A stretch of DNA of 64,000 nt, taken from contig CM037598.1 of NCBI GenBank assembly GCA_021018995.1, forward strand, positions 67,784,671 to 67,848,670, read 5' to 3'. How positions within the stretch are numbered: position 1 is the stretch's first letter; each line of letters begins with the position of its first letter. The translations under genes and the position numbers were made by a program. Below the pieces are notes generated by a model. That model was not told the DNA's origin and made no database searches. It saw only the letters and a program-made list of their open reading frames with translations. Positions 42,519-54,185 of this stretch are shown here, piece by piece. Source of the stretch: Chloranthus sessilifolius. Lineage: Eukaryota; Streptophyta; Magnoliopsida; Chloranthales; Chloranthaceae.

Positions 42519-44544
42519 TATTGGTACGCGCTTTTTTTGGGTTCCTTTCGGTCCCCAGAAAGAGTGGCTTATTTCGGTCCAAGTGGACTCTGGCAAAGGC
42601 GATGTTTTTAGAGGTAATTAAGTATTAAAAATAAAAAGGTAAATCTCAGGAAAATACTTGTTTCGTTGCAATCACTAGCTACAAATGTTTAATGATGATC
42701 ACGCCTTAGGGTTGGAGATACGGTCGTTTCTCTTTCTTTGAATCATCGGTCGTGATGTCGTGACCTTTGGTCGCCTGTAAGTTTAGTCAAGCTAGTTTTT
42801 CCTAATTCTCTTCTAACTACTTTATCTTTTTTGCTCCTATTAGTTGTTTCAACTACCTAAAATTGTCAGGAATCTACTTAATTTTAATCCTATTAGAAGT
42901 CTAATTAATTGAGGAATCTTAATTGAACTAGGTCTCCTAATCTGACTAGAAATACTAATATTTCTGATTTCACTAAAACTATAATTAAATATACTATGCC
43001 AATTATATTAATTAAATTTATTCTATCAAAACTTCTAATTAATCAAAGTATCCTAATTCTATTAGAATTCTAAAAAGGGGGTTTTGGGCCCGCTATGCTA
43101 AGGAGGATTGGCCCTGTTCTCAGGTACCCTCCGTAAGCTCCCTTGGGCAAATCGGGTGGCTAGAGCTTATTTTAGTAATAATATGGATTGAGAAACTGAT
43201 TTTTATTCAAAAATCAAGTTAAAAGTTAGAACTAAAATTCTGGAACTAGAGATGGAAATTTTAAGACTGAATCTAAGACTGAAATTAAAGACTGATTCTT
43301 GAAACTAAGAACTATAATCGGAAAACTAAAAAAAAACTTAGATTAAAACCTAAGATCAAAGATCTAGAATTTAAGAACTAGTAGGCTAGAACCTAAATCT
43401 AGAACTAAAAAAAGGAAGAACTGATTCTAGAATCTGAGAACTATAACCAAGGAAAAAGGTAAGAATTAAGGATTATAGAGATTTAAAATCTACGATCTAA
43501 GCTAAAAGCTTAAGAACCTAAAGTCTAGAACTCATGATCTAGAACTAAGAACTAGAACTAAGGGCTAGAACTAAGAACTAGAACTAGAAGAATTAAAAAC
43601 TAGAAGAAAAGTATACCTGGGGCCAGGGCCGTAGAGAGGAATCTCGAAGTCCTAATCTTGGAAGCAAGAACTCGAAAATTCGATTGCTAACTGCGTTGTG
43701 ATGTTCTGTGATGTGTTTTTGGGATGAGGTGGTGGGTCCTATTTATAGGTATTTGGCCAATTGTACGCCCTGTGTGGTGCGCTCAATTGGTCAATGGAAT
43801 TGAATTATGCACCCTGTCTGGTGCGCACGACTGAATTATGTGCTCTGTATCAAGCACACAAACACTTTCAGTCGGTGATTGACTAAGTGAGTGACCGGCT
43901 AACTGGCTCAGTCGGGTAGCATAGTCCTAGTTTAATTAAACTAACTGTGCACGTAGTTTAGTGTGCATAATCAATTAAGCGCCTAAATTCATGCACTTAA
44001 TAAGGAATTTCAGGCGGTCTAGCGAGTTAGAGATAGGGTTCGCTTAGAAACCAATTATACGCCTTTGCTCAGGCGCATAATCCGATTACACGCTCTAGGT
44101 AGGGCGTACAATCGTGTCCTAGCCAGTTTCTAGAAGGGGAAAAGGCTAATCCAAAACGGACTAATCACGCGCTGGGTATAAAGTGTGCAATATGATTGTG
44201 CGTGCCTGAGAGGGCGCATAATCAAGGTTTAAGCGGTCCTCAGGAAGTGAAATCCTGGTCCAAGAGGGACCAATTGTGCACCAGCCATAGGGCGTGCAAT
44301 CGAGTTACGCACACTAGACAGGGCACATAATTCGAGATTTTCCTGGGTTTGAGCCGGGTTCAAGCCACAGAGCATTGTTTCAGTCTAGGTCTTAACCATA
44401 TACTATTTTTTCAGTGCATGGTCCCCGTATTAGGGTTTTAAAGTCTTCAGAGAAGGTTAGTCCTTTTCCAGAGATGGTGGGCAAGGTCAAAGGTTGACCA
44501 AACAAGTTTGTATATTTCGAGTAGGCAAAATGGGAGTGTCTACA
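42519..44544 (-). repeat. E2 5' LTR
   Basis: It matches 26015-28028 over the whole length by eye, with small indels. Notable differences are a loss of 7 bases near 42840 and a gain of AGAACTA-type units near 43530. The right edge TGTCTACA is at 44537-44544, and the TATA box at 43739-43748. Confidence 0.88.
43739..43748 (-). promoter_or_regulatory. TATA box of E2 5' LTR
   Basis: The minus strand reads CTATAAATAG, the presumed promoter of the E2 genomic RNA. Confidence 0.7.
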
Positions 44545-44549
44545 AGATC
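44545..44549. repeat. Target-site duplication of E2, right
   Basis: AGATC, matching 26010-26014. Confidence 0.75.
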
Positions 44550-45188
44550 TCTATCGTAAACTTTACCGTGTCAGTCCTTGTCTAGATTTTTCCTAGGTTT
44601 ATCTTTTATGTAATCAGCTTCTTGGTTAATCTGTGTAAATATTTTTTTCCATATTAATAGAAATTTTCTTTTTGTGCATAACACATTCTTTTATGCAAAG
44701 ATTTTTCTTCTTGGTGTTATTTCTTTGTAGCTATGTCGGACATGATTTCTCCCATGTTTGGGAGAGTTTATTGACTTTCTTTGCACTCGGCACCATGATA
44801 AATTTTGGGTATCCCCTATTTTGTGCACAATGAGGAAATTGTCCTCTTTAAGTTTGGCACACCTTCTGAGTTCTGCATATAAACAAAAGTTATCCCAAAA
44901 GTTACAAATTTGAAACGAAGACGCTTCAAGATAGAATCGACCATGCAACGATTTCGTTATGATGATGCTTCGTGCTAGAAGCGATGGCGTGTTTACATGA
45001 AGCGAGATAAATTTTATTTAATGTTATTATTATTTTCGCTTCCCGTTCAATGAGGACAGAAGTTTTCTAAATATGAGTGTAGTGTAATGATGGAATACAA
45101 AGTCAACAAGTTGTACAAAACTCAGAAAAAAAAAAAAAACCTAACAAAAATCTACAGAGAGACATTAGCACAGCCGCCTAAGAAGCCA

Positions 45189-45436
45189 TTATTTTGGGGT
45201 AGACGACTCCCCCTTCGGACGACATCGTAGTTCGAACAGCCGCCTCTCAAACTTAGAAGAAATATCTTCAATCGCAGCCACATCTGCTTCAATCTCGTGC
45301 ATCACCCTTTGAAACCCCACCTTCGTCTGTGCCAGAAGCGCGAGTTATTCCTCCAGAACATCGGCCTGGACACTTTCAATCATACGATCGAGAAGTTGAA
45401 GGCTTGGATAATAGTGGAGTTGGGTTGTTCTGCCAT
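45189..45436 (-). pseudogene. Small coiled-coil ORF, MAEQP family, copy C
   Basis: It starts MAEQPNSTIIQA, then a one-base shift, LLDRMIESVQADVLEE, a TAA stop, then LALLAQTKVGFQRVMHEIEA and a GESSTPK end. Copy D has the same TAA at the same place, so the stop predates the duplication or is the real end. Confidence 0.45.
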
Positions 45437-45613
45437 GGTGAACGGAGTTTGGTTTTGGGACAGAAGGCAAAAAAAAGAATATGGTTGAAAGATTAAACCG
45501 ACGTAAGGCTAAAAAGGCTTTTGTATTTTTAATTCCAAAGATTGTTTATTGGGAGCCATTACTTGCAATTGCATCGAGGTTAAAGAAAGACTTTGTATTT
45601 TAGGAACATGTGA

Positions 45614-45857
45614 CATGTGAAAACGCAATCTAGGTCGTCTGATTTAAAGTTCATGACCTATAGATCCTTAGTGGATAAGATTAGAGCAAAGCACAATATT
45701 TATCATATGATCTATTATTGTCAATCGTAGAATCAAATAATAGCATTTGACTATATTTAATCACATGATGAAGTTTATATTTCATGTCAATCTTATCCAC
45801 TAAGTATCTATAGATCATAAACTTTATATCAGACGGCCCAGATTGTGTTTTCACATG
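45614..45857. mobile_element. Foldback MITE, about 245 bp
   Basis: Terminal inverted repeats of about 66 bases (45614-45680 and 45792-45857) enclose about 110 AT-rich bases. The left arm begins CATGTGAAAACGCAATCTAG and the right arm ends GATTGTGTTTTCACATG. The arms match at roughly 85 per cent by eye. No ORF. The class is uncertain; no clear target duplication was found, and CATGTG is repeated at the left edge. Confidence 0.65.
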
Positions 45858-46276
45858 CTCCCTTGTTTATTTGTAGAAAAAAGCTGCTACTTCCGTAATG
45901 TTCAAAAAAATTGCGTGATAAGACAATACACTCAATATTTCAAAGTTCTCGAGATTCACAATAAACGAAACCCTACTTACACCAAGAAAAGACCTCGCCA
46001 TCAACCGAAGCGTCGATGCTTCAATTTAGGAGTAATGACACTTTCAATTAAAAGCGATGACGCTTCTAGTTATGGCTAGCGCTTCGGCCTAGCGGCATGA
46101 TTTTTAGGGCTACCAGAATGAGAAAAACAGAAATTGTATTAATTTAAATGACAAAAGCAAAGATTGTATTAATGTATTCATATATTTAAAAAAAGAATAA
46201 TAAATTGTACAAGACAAAGAAAAGAAAACATAAAAAAGAGGAAGGAGAGACATTAATAAAGCTGCCTGAGAAGCCA

Positions 46277-46525
46277 TCATTTAGGGGTAGACGACTCCCC
46301 CTTCGGGTTGCGTCGAACTTCGTGAAGCTGCCCCTCAAACTTGGTAGAAATGTCTTCAATCGTGGCTATATCCACTTTAATTTCATCCTTCACCCTATGA
46401 AATCGCGCCTTCGTCTCAGCCAGAAGCGCGAGTTATTGTTCCAGAACATTCGCCTTCAAACATTCAATAATACGATCGAGGAATCTGAAGGCTTGAATAA
46501 TCTCGGAGTTAATTTTTTCTGGCAT
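46277..46525 (-). pseudogene. Small coiled-coil ORF, MPEKI variant of MAEQP family, copy D
   Basis: An 83-codon frame with one TAA stop at codon 31: MPEKINSEIIQAFRFLDRII, ending VLEQ, stop, then LALLAETKARFHRVKDEIKV and a GESSTPK end. Charged helices predict a coiled coil. It is divergent to copy A-prime (promoter 47100-47203), repeating the B/A arrangement. If the TAA is the true end, the protein is 30 aa. Confidence 0.45.
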
Positions 46526-47099
46526 GGTGGAGGGAGTTTGGTTTGGGGACGGAAGGCAAAAGAAAGGATATGGTTAAAAGATTAAACTAGCAGAGGGTTA
46601 AAAGGCATTTTTATATTTTCTGAGAAATAAGGTGCTCTTATTGGGATACGAACAGTCGCTGGAATAATTAATGTTGGATAAGTCTAGGCGAAAATACAAC
46701 ACAATCCACAATTTCAAGCTCCTCAAAATTCGTAATAAATGAATTATCGATTACCATCAATTTATAAGCGATGATGTTTCAAGAATTATTTTTATTGAAA
46801 TACGAATAGCCACTGTAATAAATTATATTGGGAAAGACTGTGCGAAAAGATAACACCGTCCACAATATCAAAGTCCTCAAAATTCATAATAAATGAAATG
46901 TCGCTTACATCACGAAGCGTCCCTGCCCGTAATTGAAGCGTTGACACTTCAAATTAGAAGCGATGACGCTTCGACAATTGTCTTACTAAAGCGTTGACGC
47001 TTCGAAGAATAAGTGTCATGGGTAACATCAAACAGCGGCGCGCTTCTTATTATAGTTCAAGAGAACTTCGTAGTATACGCTACCTGCCACCGACCCTAA

Positions 47100-47203
47100 A
47101 TATTTATTTAGAAGTAACATTTCAAACCCTAGCCTTTTCCCTATAAAGCCACATCCCATCACAAACCCTTCTCATTCCAAACCCATCGTCTTTCTCTCTC
47201 TCC
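47100..47203 (+). promoter_or_regulatory. Promoter of small ORF copy A-prime, split by E3
   Basis: AAACCCTAG, then CCCTATAAAGCC (TATA box), then a pyrimidine-rich leader interrupted by E3 a few bases before the ATG. It is the same layout as 25290-25386, and the coding part resumes at 62990. Confidence 0.65.
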
Positions 47204-47208
47204 TAACC
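47204..47208. repeat. Target-site duplication of E3, left
   Basis: TAACC here and at 62971-62975. Excision of E3 restores CTCCTAACCCTAATCC before the MAEEP start codon, parallel to copy A. Confidence 0.85.
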
Positions 47209-48259
47209 TATTGTTGTTCCCTACCTTGTAATTATTAGGATGATAAAAACAACACATTAAAAGATATATCACAGAAAGAGACACCAAGGTAAGGAAACTA
47301 GGCTTGCAAGAACTAAGGCTGTTGCAGCAAGCTTTAAAAGGGTAAGTAGGGTTATGTCCACAGGGAAATGTATTTCAAAATATAGTAAATCTCTAGATCT
47401 AGAACAGATCTGGCACTCTAATCTATCCTAGTTTAAAATAAAGCAAGAGAGGAAAGAGGAGAGGTTTTAGGGGGTTGTCACTTTACTAAAACTATAGAAA
47501 ACTAAATCTAAGTGTTAATGATCCAGAGCTGAGTAGAAACAAATTTGAAGAAATTGAGAAAAGGATTTAAAATCAAATGTGGAGAATAGCAGCTTGGGAT
47601 TTTGATCTTCTCTGAAAATTGATTGGTTCAGCAGCAATGCAAAGGATTGATATGCAGCAATCCTTCATCTAGCTACAAGCACAAATGCAAGGTAGAAAGA
47701 TCCAATCTAAACTAGTAGATTGAATTAATCTTAAGGCTATGATCTGTCCACTTCAATGGACACAAATCATCCTAGGGATTTCCTCCAATCCAAATGGCTC
47801 AATTGGAATAGGAAAACCACTGCAAATGTTGTGAATGCAAGGCTATAAGCTCAGGCATCCACATGAATATTAAACCTAGGAAGATCAGATGGAAATCAAG
47901 AGATCTAAAGGTTAAATGAATGGGCAATTCCCAAATACATAAATCCGATTGAGAATCTAATAGAACTAAAGGATCTATAGATTTAAATGAACTTTACAAT
48001 CAACAATTTATTGATTCACAACAACTTAATACATTGTTCTCAGATCTGCAGTTTATGCATCATCCAATCCTCATACAAAGCTCTCAACCCTCTCAATTTA
48101 CAGATCTACCTCACCCTAGCTGCTACAAGTATTTAGCCAACCATGGTTGGGCTAAAGAGAGAATGGGGAAGAAGAGGGAAGGAATTTTTGAGGAAAAAAG
48201 ATGAAATTCTAGATTTTTGGTTGTCTCTAGATTCTAGATGCTTCTTCTATAAAACTTCT

Positions 48260-48270
48260 CCATTTATACT
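48260..48270 (-). promoter_or_regulatory. TATA box of E3 3' LTR
   Basis: The minus strand reads AGTATAAATGG; the same box is at 61789-61799 in the other LTR. Confidence 0.6.
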
Positions 48271-48539
48271 TTCCCCCTCTTTCTCAAATCTGTTTCAGCC
48301 AATCAGAGCTCAAGGAAATAATTATGTTATTTTGGGTTGCTGATGTGGCTGATTTTACTTCTAGAATCTCCCACCAATTTGTTCGAATTGGACAAGTACA
48401 TATGGGGGAGTTAGAGAGGTTCACATTCATGCCCATTTGTATTCCAAATATACCCTCAAGGGTTGCTAGCATGCCTCGAGACATGTGCACAGAGCACTGA
48501 AGTGAGCTGCATTCTCAGCTGGAACTGAGAAGTTCTAAA

Positions 48540-49110
48540 ATCTTTTTTTGAGAGATTCAACGAACCTTTCGGCAAGTTTTGAGTGTAATTGCTACTCCAT
48601 TCGATAGGTTGAGTGTAGCCTTCGATAGGTTTTGTTTCACTGCTCGACATGATACTTTCACTGCTTAAATGCTCGTCTAGCTTCAGCCATCCTTTCGACA
48701 GGATGATGCAACCTCATGAGATCCAATACAGCTCCAGGTATGTCTTCGATAGGATCTCTCCCTCTATTCGACAGGATCTCTCCCTCTATTCGACAAGTTG
48801 TAAATTCTTCTTGACAAGTTGGCTTTGACTATTCAACAGGTTCAGGGAACCTCTCGATGGGTATAGTTTTGGCCTTCTGCACTTCACGAGGATGCTACTT
48901 CAGGTGACTTCTCGATAGGATCTTTTGCAATATTCGACAGGATCTTTGCTGCAGTTTTAATCCGTTCGACAAGTTCTGTAAACCTCTTGATGTGTTCATT
49001 TCTCCTGAGCAGAACCTCTCAAAAAGTTGAACTAACCTCTCAACTTCTTCCATTCAACACCCATACCGCTTAATAGGTTGATTTAACCTCTCGACAGGTT
49101 ATTCCTTTGC
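48540..49110. repeat. AACCTCTCGACAGGTT palindrome array in E3 3' LTR
   Basis: About fifteen degenerate copies of a 16-bp imperfect palindrome, best seen at 49085-49100. It recurs at 62060-62610 in the other LTR and at 54545-54690 upstream of the extra ORF. Confidence 0.7.
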
Positions 49111-49475
49111 TTCCATAGCTTGTGCATAGCTTGGGGTGTTGTCTTTCATCTGTCTAGCACTCAATGCCCTTTTGAGGGGTTCATTCTTCATCAAATACAG
49201 CTGCTGGTTTGCTCCCATGTGTACACAGTTGGACACATGCCATTACCATAGAATTTTGAGGCTTTGTGGATCTGCTTGATAGCTAATTGCTTGGGCTGTA
49301 TGTGCACATGTTGAAGCAGCAGGTCTCTTATTGGCATTTTTATATGGATTTCTGCACTATGATTGCAATTTGTTACTAACTACAAAACACACTTAAGACA
49401 CATTATTAGTCAACACAAAAGTCCATCAAAGGTCAGGTTAGGAGGTGAAAAATAGTATTTTTCACTGATTAACAC

Positions 49476-49492
49476 ACTCCCAAACCTAAGGG
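49476..49492 (-). promoter_or_regulatory. E3 polypurine tract
   Basis: The minus strand reads CCTTAGGTTTGGGAGTG before TGTTAATCAG. The upstream context GACTAGCAA matches N. Confidence 0.75.
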
Positions 49493-51415
49493 TTGCTAGT
49501 CCCTAAGCAATGGAAAAATTAAAAACAAATATTGAAAATAGAAAATGCCACTTTTGTAGGAAGCACAGATGCATTTAGCATATGCATCAAGCCTTTTAAA
49601 CCCCTAGGTGATCCCTAGTGGATGAGTGAAGTCTCCTGAGGATTTCCAGTGAAGTTACCCACAAACTTCATTATGAACATAGTTAAATCAAGTGCAAACA
49701 GTTACAAGTTAAATTCTAACAAATTCAATTTTATTCCATGCCTTGCCCTTTTGAATTCAGAAGTTTCAAAATAGTAAATGTAAATAAATTTAATACCTAA
49801 ATCCTTTTTCAAACTCATCATAACCAATCTGAAATCATCAAGAGACTAATATGTGCAAATCAGTATGTACTTCACCATTAATTTGAGAATCAGTTTTAAA
49901 CCATGCCTAAATAAATTCAATCTTAGACCCAATTATCTCACAGGCATACTCTCACAAATGATTTCAAAAGTGTCCTATTTCACTCAAACTCAAGAGCTGT
50001 TACAGCCCTCAAATAGGATTGCAAGAATGAGCATAGGCAGTTGCTCTAATTGCTGAAATCTTCCAATTCTTTCCATCATAGATCACACAGCTCCTCACCT
50101 CCACCTGACAGCTCAATCAACTTCGGATCAATAAGGTCTTTTTATTGGGTTGTAATGTGGCTTATGAGTGAAGTTTTATAAAGAATCAAAGGGTAAAGAG
50201 GGATTCAAGATTGAAAAATCAGTAAGGTAAGGAGGTGATTTGCAACTTCACAATCTTCATTTTAGCAGATCTTCATTTTTCTTATTACTTTTCATATTTG
50301 AAGTGGCCATTTTCTCATCTTCTTTTTCAAAATTTCTAATGAAGTGGCTTCTCTTTCTTTTCTCTTTTATTTTATTTTTCTGTTTTTCTCCTTTTGTATG
50401 CTTTTCTTTTTTATTTTTCTCAAATTATTTTTTTTTATGGGCTAGAATGCCACTACACAACTAATACACTATTTTTCTTAGATTTTCTCCCTTGTCCTTC
50501 TACCAAATATCAAACCTTGCTCCTCTAACCTCACTTCTCCCTCCACTTCCTAAATTCTCAAATTGAGGGTGAACTGAAACAGGTCAAGAGGTTCAGGGAA
50601 AAAAAATGTTTTGATTTTTATCAAAAAAGAATGGAATTTTCAAGCTCAAATGAAATATACAAAGGCAGTTCAAAGGGTAGGGATTTTTAAGCTCAAACTG
50701 TCCAAAAGATGGCCTTACATCATGTCTTTAATGTCATGAGTGTTGTCACTTTGCTTTAATTTGGAGTGCCTAACTTCTAGTGAGAAGAACTAAATTCAAA
50801 CAGTCCTTAGAGCAGAAAAAATGCCAAACACTCTTCAAATAGAATTTTATAAGCCCAAGTCTCACTGTGCATGGTCTTCCTTTGGATTCACAAGGCATGT
50901 TCTTACTTTTTTTTCTCCTTAATGGTTCACTATATCTTGATTATGAAAAAAATTCCTTGATGATATCTTTCATGGAAATGATAAATTTTCAAAGGGATCC
51001 TAGCATTAAACAATCTATCCTACATTTTAAATCTTCCTTTTTTCAAAATCACTCAGTTGAAATTCTGCTGAATTTATTTTGACCCTACTAACACCATTGC
51101 ACTTGGCTTAACTACTTCATAATTTTTCAAAATTATCTTGCTATACCCCCAAACCTATGAGGAACAATGTCCTCACTATTTCAGAAATATATCAACTAAA
51201 AACAATAGGGTAAAAGTAAAATGAAACTACACAAAGTAAGAGAAAAAATCAGCAACAAAGATATATACAATTTGCACATAAAAGGAACATTTCATTACAA
51301 TGGACTATATACAAAAGAGTTACAGAGATGACAAAATGCAAAATGAAAACTATATACAACCAAACTACCTAGAACAACAGTACTACAGAATCTAAACACA
51401 CCAACTACTCTACAC
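49493..51415. other. E3 3' non-coding region
   Basis: AT-rich, without credible genes. A second polypurine tract (minus strand CATAGGTTTGGGGGTATA, about 51142-51156) lies 260 bases after the extra ORF, preceded on that strand by GTGAGGACATTGTTCC, as in N. Confidence 0.6.
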
Positions 51416-54185
51416 CTAATCAGACTCAGTATCTAAACTTAAAACAAAAGGAGGGTCCCAAGCATATTTTTCTGCATATGGATTCTTGTCCTTCTTCACT
51501 GGCTCTGCACTGGAAGCATCAGGTGTGGATTTGATTACAGCTGGCTTCGTCTTCTTCTTTGGCTTCTCAGTGTTGGCAGCACCAGCCTTTGTCCTTTTGG
51601 CAGATGGCTTCAGAGGCTTGGTGCTGCCCTGGTGTATGGTGCGCTCATTGATGGACACCCCAGCTAATGAGGGTGGTTTTTGGCCTAAGATGGTTGATTG
51701 CAGGGTGTCTGCCAGCTTGGCCAGCATCTCAGCCTTCTGCTTCTCCTCTTCATATAAATTGAGGGTATGCCTACACAATTGCTCCCATTGCAACTTCTCC
51801 ACTCTATGATCCAGCTTCAACTAGTCAATCTCAGCCACCAATGGCAGCTTCACCCTGGTGTTTAGCTCAGCTATCCCTCTAATGACATCCTTCCTGATGT
51901 AGGGATTTTCATCTATTGCTCTATGAAGGGTGGAAAATGGGGGCATGGTTTGAAGAGGCAAGGACTATGGTCCTCTCAGTGGGGTCATCAAAAAGATGGT
52001 ATGGCTTGGGTGAGGATGATGGAATAGAAAGGGAAGGTAAGGGAGTGGGTGTCAGCTCCTCCTCAAGGTCTATGGGTAAATCCTCACTCACAGGGTCAGT
52101 TTGGGTAGAGACAGAGGTGAAGGTAATGGGTAAATCGTCTGTCCTAAGATCGGGCTGTGTGGAGGTAAAAAGCAAGATAGGTGAGGTAGGGAGTAACTCC
52201 TCATACACCAAATCTAACTAAGTATCAGCAATGGTAGTGACCACTGCAGGAGAGGACTGAGGAGATGGAAGTGGTGGAGATACAAGAATAGATGAAAGAG
52301 TAGAGGTAAGGGCAGGAGTGGTAAGAGCTTGGGTGGTAGAGGTAGCTAAGATTAAATTTAACTAAATGGCATGGAGGCAAGTGGCCATGACAGGCTGGTT
52401 GTCTGTATTGGTCTGCAACTAGGCTTGGATGGATGTGGAAAGGGAAAGGATTTGAGCAACAAAATCAGGTAGGATTTGTGCTTGGGTAACAGGTGGAGAG
52501 GATGGAATAGGCTAGAAGGGTGATGTAGAGATATGTTAGAATGTGGTAGGTTGTGGAGAATCAGGTAAAGGGGAGTACTCGTGCCCAATATCTTTCACAA
52601 TGGAATCTATTAGGGATGAATACCCTTCAATAGTGAAGTGTTCCAGCTCTTGGGTATGGATGGGTGACATGGAGGTAGTGGGGTCAATCTCAAAAGGTAT
52701 GAATAGTGGAGAGGAAGTAACTGGGTCAAATGATGTAGATGTGAGTGGGGTTGCTGGTTCAGGGCTTAAAGGTTCTAGGCTTGGAATGGATGACCTAGCT
52801 GGAGGGGTTGTGGATGTGGCTGGCTTGGTTTTTCTCTAGTAGGTGGTTTGTATGGGTGGTGAAGGCAAGGTTAAAATTGGGTCAGTGGTAGGAGGAGCTG
52901 ACATAGGGGTGATGGCGGTGATGTTAGAGGGGATGGTTGTGTTGTTGGAAGGGATGGGGACAAAAATGAATGGTATAGAAGGTGATGGAATGGGGACAGA
53001 ACTGACAACAACAGAGGTCACAACAGTAGGAGTGACAGATAAAGGTGTAAAGGTCACAGGCGGGGCAATGCCACCAGCAGAGGTAGGCAGAGGCTCAGAG
53101 CTGGCTGCTAGAGCTGTAGAGATCACAGGTGTGGGTGCTGAGTTGGTCACCTGAGGTGCTTCCTTTTCAGAACTCTCAACTGGCTTCTTCTTACTCTTGC
53201 CAATCAAAGTCATACTAGTAGACCAAGCTCTCCTCCCAAACTCTATTGGCTTCAAACCCTCAGTTAGCTCATCTTTCTTGATCATAAATTTTCCTTGCCT
53301 TAGCAGAGCAGTAATGAGTCTACTGTAAGGCAACCCTGGCAGCATCTGATCCTTCTTGATCTTGTCATGTACATCTATCATGGCCTCAAATATCAGCTGA
53401 GGGGCATTAAAGAACTGGCCCTTGGAGAAGAAATACAGGGCATCCACTATTGGGGTTCTTCTCTCCTGCTAATGTCCACTGACATAGACATTCTTCCTCA
53501 AGATTGTATCTATGAACAACAAGCTGAGGTCTAAGTCTCTCCTCATCAAAGACTCCCCAGATCTCATAATGCCCTGGGTCAAGTGTCTAGCCATGTTCCT
53601 AAAAGAGACACTGTTAGGGACTCCCAAATTGCTGGTTGGATCATATAGAAATGGGACTCCCAATGCCATCCCAATATCTTGGTAATCCACTACAAACTTC
53701 GAGTTATCAACCAACACCACAAGGGAAGGATCAGTTAACCCTGGCATCTTCATTTTTCTGATGTTCTGATACCATAACTTGACCAATCTTGGGTATACCT
53801 TTTCTTATAATGGTGTCAAGGATGCCTTTTCCAAGTAGGCCAAGGTCTTCTTGCACTCCTCTACCTTAGTAAAATAAGGTAGGTCAAACACTGTCTCAAG
53901 AATCAGATCTAAAGAGTCCACAAACTCATTAGGAGTTGTCAAGGTCACAGATAACTCAATCTCGGGCTCAGGGTTAGGTCTAGGAATTTCCTCAGTAACC
54001 TCGTCAACAACTTTGGCTTTCTTGGCTTTCTGTGCTTTCTTGGGTTTGTCCACAGCTAGCTTCCTCTTAGCAAGTGGGTTGGCCTTAGGCTGTGAGGCTA
54101 ACCTACTGAACTTCCTAGTGGATTTTAGGGTAGATTGGGAAGGAGATTGGAGCAAGTCTGTCAAGGTGCCCTCAAATTCGGCCAT
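51416..54185 (-). pseudogene. E3 extra ORF in env position: putative plant transposon protein domain
   Basis: It starts MAEFEGTLTDLLQSPS (54185). A basic stretch (KRKLAVDKPKKAQKAKKAK) may be a nuclear signal. The domain (about 53960-53220) shows TLAYLEKASL, KVYPRLVKLWYQNI, DYQDIGMALGVPF, DLSLLFIDTILRK, DALYFFSKGQFFNAPQL and LPYSRLITALLR. It aligns by eye block for block with the second ORF of N. A long Pro/Thr/Ser/Val-rich linker follows (53150-52200), then a helix (EEEKQKAEMLAKLADTL) and a Lys-rich tail ending LSLDTESD at 51416. Only about six stops or shifts break 920 codons, so it is the best-preserved E3 gene. No membrane segment supports an envelope. Confidence 0.68.

Larger units (their letters stand above)
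26015..44544 (-). mobile_element. E2: Tat-lineage Ty3/gypsy retrotransposon, full length, 18.5 kb
   Basis: It has both LTRs of about 2.0 kb, a 5-bp target duplication, a polypurine tract and a primer site. Minus-strand order is gag, protease, G-patch region, RT, RNase H, archaeal-type RNase H, integrase and a 5.3-kb 3' region with a putative antisense transcription unit. The two LTRs differ at a few per cent of sites by eye, so the insertion is not recent. Coding parts are broken by stops and catalytic changes. Confidence 0.9.
44550..47203. repeat. Small-ORF repeat locus, segment 2
   Basis: It continues segment 1. At 44565-44880 it has the 3' part of unit A, ending in a GGGTATCCCCTATTTTGTG..AATGAGGAAATTGTCC..TTTAAGTTTGG signature also found at the 3' ends of N and E3. 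It then holds copies C and D of the small ORF (minus), a foldback MITE (45614-45857), palindrome clusters (44915-44990, 46005-46090, 46735-46995) and repeated GACTGTGCGA..AGATAA blocks (near 24292, 45900, 46690 and 46835). E3 interrupts it at 47208. Confidence 0.6.
47209..49475 (-). repeat. E3 3' LTR
   Basis: It matches 60730-62970 throughout. The left edge TATTGTTGTT is set by the target duplication and the right edge GATTAACA by the polypurine tract. It contains a TATA box and a dense array of CTCGACAGG-type motifs (48540-49110). Confidence 0.9.

Noticed and set aside
44550-47203. CACTA-type transposon with subterminal repeats
   Set aside because: No CACTA ends or 3-bp target duplication found; subterminal-like palindromes alone are not enough.
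52843-53154. Plus-strand frame rich in Gly and Val
   Set aside because: Complement of the Pro/Thr-rich linker of the E3 extra ORF.
51416-54185. Envelope protein of E3
   Set aside because: No signal peptide, membrane anchor or glycoprotein-like Cys pattern is visible; the sequence fits the putative plant transposon protein type instead.
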